Positions 4,675 through 5,530 of a stretch of 5,530 nucleotides of DNA are shown piece after piece. The notes below the pieces were generated by a model that saw nothing but the letters and a program-made list of their open reading frames with translations, was not told the origin of the DNA and did no database searches. The position numbers and the translations under genes are program-made. Each line of letters opens with the position of its first letter. Positions within the stretch are counted from its first letter, which is position 1. The DNA is taken from positions 1 to 5,530 of the forward strand of contig CALBET010001134.1 of the NCBI GenBank assembly GCA_937888665.1, in the 5' to 3' direction. The stretch comes from an uncultured Acidobacteriota bacterium (GTDB lineage: Bacteria; Acidobacteriota; Vicinamibacteria; Vicinamibacterales; UBA8438).

Positions 4675-5530
4675 ATGCTACTGTGGACCGTCAGAACCTG
4701 CCAGAAGGTCGCCACATTGTGTGTCTTCGTGGTGGCCCTTGCGGCCACCGGCTGGGCCCAGGAGATCGAGGTGACGCTCCTTGGAACGGGCGATCCCCAG
4801 CCCTCGATCGACCGCTTCGGTCCGAGCATCTTGGTGCGTGCACAGGATCTGGTGGTGGTTGTCGATGCCGGCCGCGGTGCGATTCAGAGGCTTGCCCAAC
4901 TGGGCGTCTCTTTTGCGGACGTGGACGCGGTTCTTCTGACACACCTCCACTCCGACCACATAGTGGGCCTGCCGGACCTCTGGCTCACCGGGTGGCTTGT
5001 CTCGGGTCGCGACAGACCCTTGAAGGTTTTTGGCCCTCCTGGCACCCGTGGCCTGATCGATCATCTCCGGCAGGCTTTCGCGTACGACATCGGCATCCGG
5101 ATCGAGGACGACCGTGTTCCGACCGCTGGGGCGCGAATCGCAGTGATCGAAATTGAGGAGGGCCTGGTACTGAAGGATGGCGACGTCGAGGTGATGGCCT
5201 TCGACGTCGACCACAGACCGGTCGCGCCGGCATTGGGCTATCGATTCGATCTCGATACCCGATCGGTGGTTCTGTCGGGAGACACTCGGCTGTCGTCTCA
5301 CTTGATCGACACGGCGCAAGACGTCGACCTACTGGTTCATGAGGTCGGTGACGCTCCTCCGGAGTTACTGCAGGACAACGAGCGGGTACGACGCGTGGTC
5401 GCCCACCACACCACTGCCGCTGACGTAGGACGAGTGTTCACCCGAGCGAGGCCCAAGATGGCCGTCCTCTCACACTTGACACTCCTAGGTGGCTTCTCGG
5501 TGGCGGACCTTGTGGAAGGGGTCAGAACAA
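4675..5530 (+). CDS. Exported metallo-beta-lactamase-fold hydrolase, 3' end outside window
   Basis: 285 codons are visible with no stop before the window ends. The N-terminus has a signal peptide (positive residues, hydrophobic core VATLCVFVVALAATGWA, probable cleavage near Ala28), so the enzyme acts outside the cytoplasm. The metal-binding set is intact: THLHSDH (89-95, HxHxDH motif), VDHRPVAPALGY with His180, LSGDT with Asp203, LLVHE with His222 and VLSH with His267. This arrangement resembles RNase Z-like/arylsulfatase-type MBL hydrolases; the substrate is unknown. The ATG at 4675 is chosen because AAAAGGAA (4663-4670) lies just upstream and the signal peptide follows at once. It begins 27 bases after the last array base. 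It is either the first host gene beyond the integron or a fourth cassette whose attC lies outside; no attC is visible in the window, so I favour a host gene. Confidence 0.9.
   Translation, partial: MLLWTVRTCQKVATLCVFVVALAATGWAQEIEVTLLGTGDPQPSIDRFGPSILVRAQDLVVVVDAGRGAIQRLAQLGVSFADVDAVLLTHLHSDHIVGLPDLWLTGWLVSGRDRPLKVFGPPGTRGLIDHLRQAFAYDIGIRIEDDRVPTAGARIAVIEIEEGLVLKDGDVEVMAFDVDHRPVAPALGYRFDLDTRSVVLSGDTRLSSHLIDTAQDVDLLVHEVGDAPPELLQDNERVRRVVAHHTTAADVGRVFTRARPKMAVLSHLTLLGGFSVADLVEGVRT

Noticed and set aside
4678..5319. Minus-strand frame opposite the hydrolase
   Set aside because: The plus strand has an intact signal peptide and all metallo-beta-lactamase metal ligands. The minus product has none.

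Overview
The window is GC-rich bacterial DNA. It carries a complete but apparently dead integron between two genes that look like ordinary host genes. The host cannot be named. A TAXI-type TRAP permease, an integron integrase lying in the same direction as its cassettes, and cassettes filled with toxin-antitoxin pairs fit an environmental or marine GC-rich bacterium. The integrase-first, same-direction layout has been described in planctomycetes, spirochaetes and soil integrons.

Layout from left to right. At 3-647 is the C-terminal part of a TRAP transporter fused permease, with a short perfect hairpin behind it (676-692). At 819-1985 is an integron integrase (intI) pseudogene. It has an in-frame TGA where a Cys codon is expected, has lost both Lys of the GKGxKDR loop, has the catalytic Tyr changed to Cys, and contains a 162-bp in-frame insertion. 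The insertion is a fold-back, MITE-like element with 18-bp perfect ends (26 bp with two mismatches) and a TA or CTAG target duplication. At 1986-2312 is a non-coding stretch with an ATATC-motif cluster and two GTTGGGC core-like sites. Its right end is the probable attI/cassette boundary.

At 2313-4648 are three consecutive gene cassettes, each ended by an attC site (3051-3123, 3811-3868, 4597-4654). The proof that they are cassettes is internal. The first bases of each cassette are complementary to the R'' core of its own attC, over 11, 9 and 8 bases, as expected if each was once a circle. All three attC stems carry an unpaired G on the L'' side. Cassette A holds a BECR/DUF4258-like putative toxin with a DUF2283 protein. 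Cassette B holds an addiction-module antitoxin (PF09720-like) with a ParE-family toxin. Cassette C holds a DUF433 antitoxin and a DUF5615 PIN-like toxin, on the minus strand with their own promoter. Each pair overlaps by 4 to 13 bases, so each cassette is a compact two-gene operon.

The last attC has lost its R' core (GGCCCT follows where GTTRRRY should be). A gene for a secreted or lipid-anchored metallo-beta-lactamase-fold hydrolase starts 27 bases after the array's last base, at 4675, and runs off the window. Taken together, the integrase is inactive, the last attC is broken, and every cassette is an addiction module. This looks like a fossil integron whose remaining cassettes are those that resist loss. 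The DUF4258-like/DUF2283 pair is the least described part of it.
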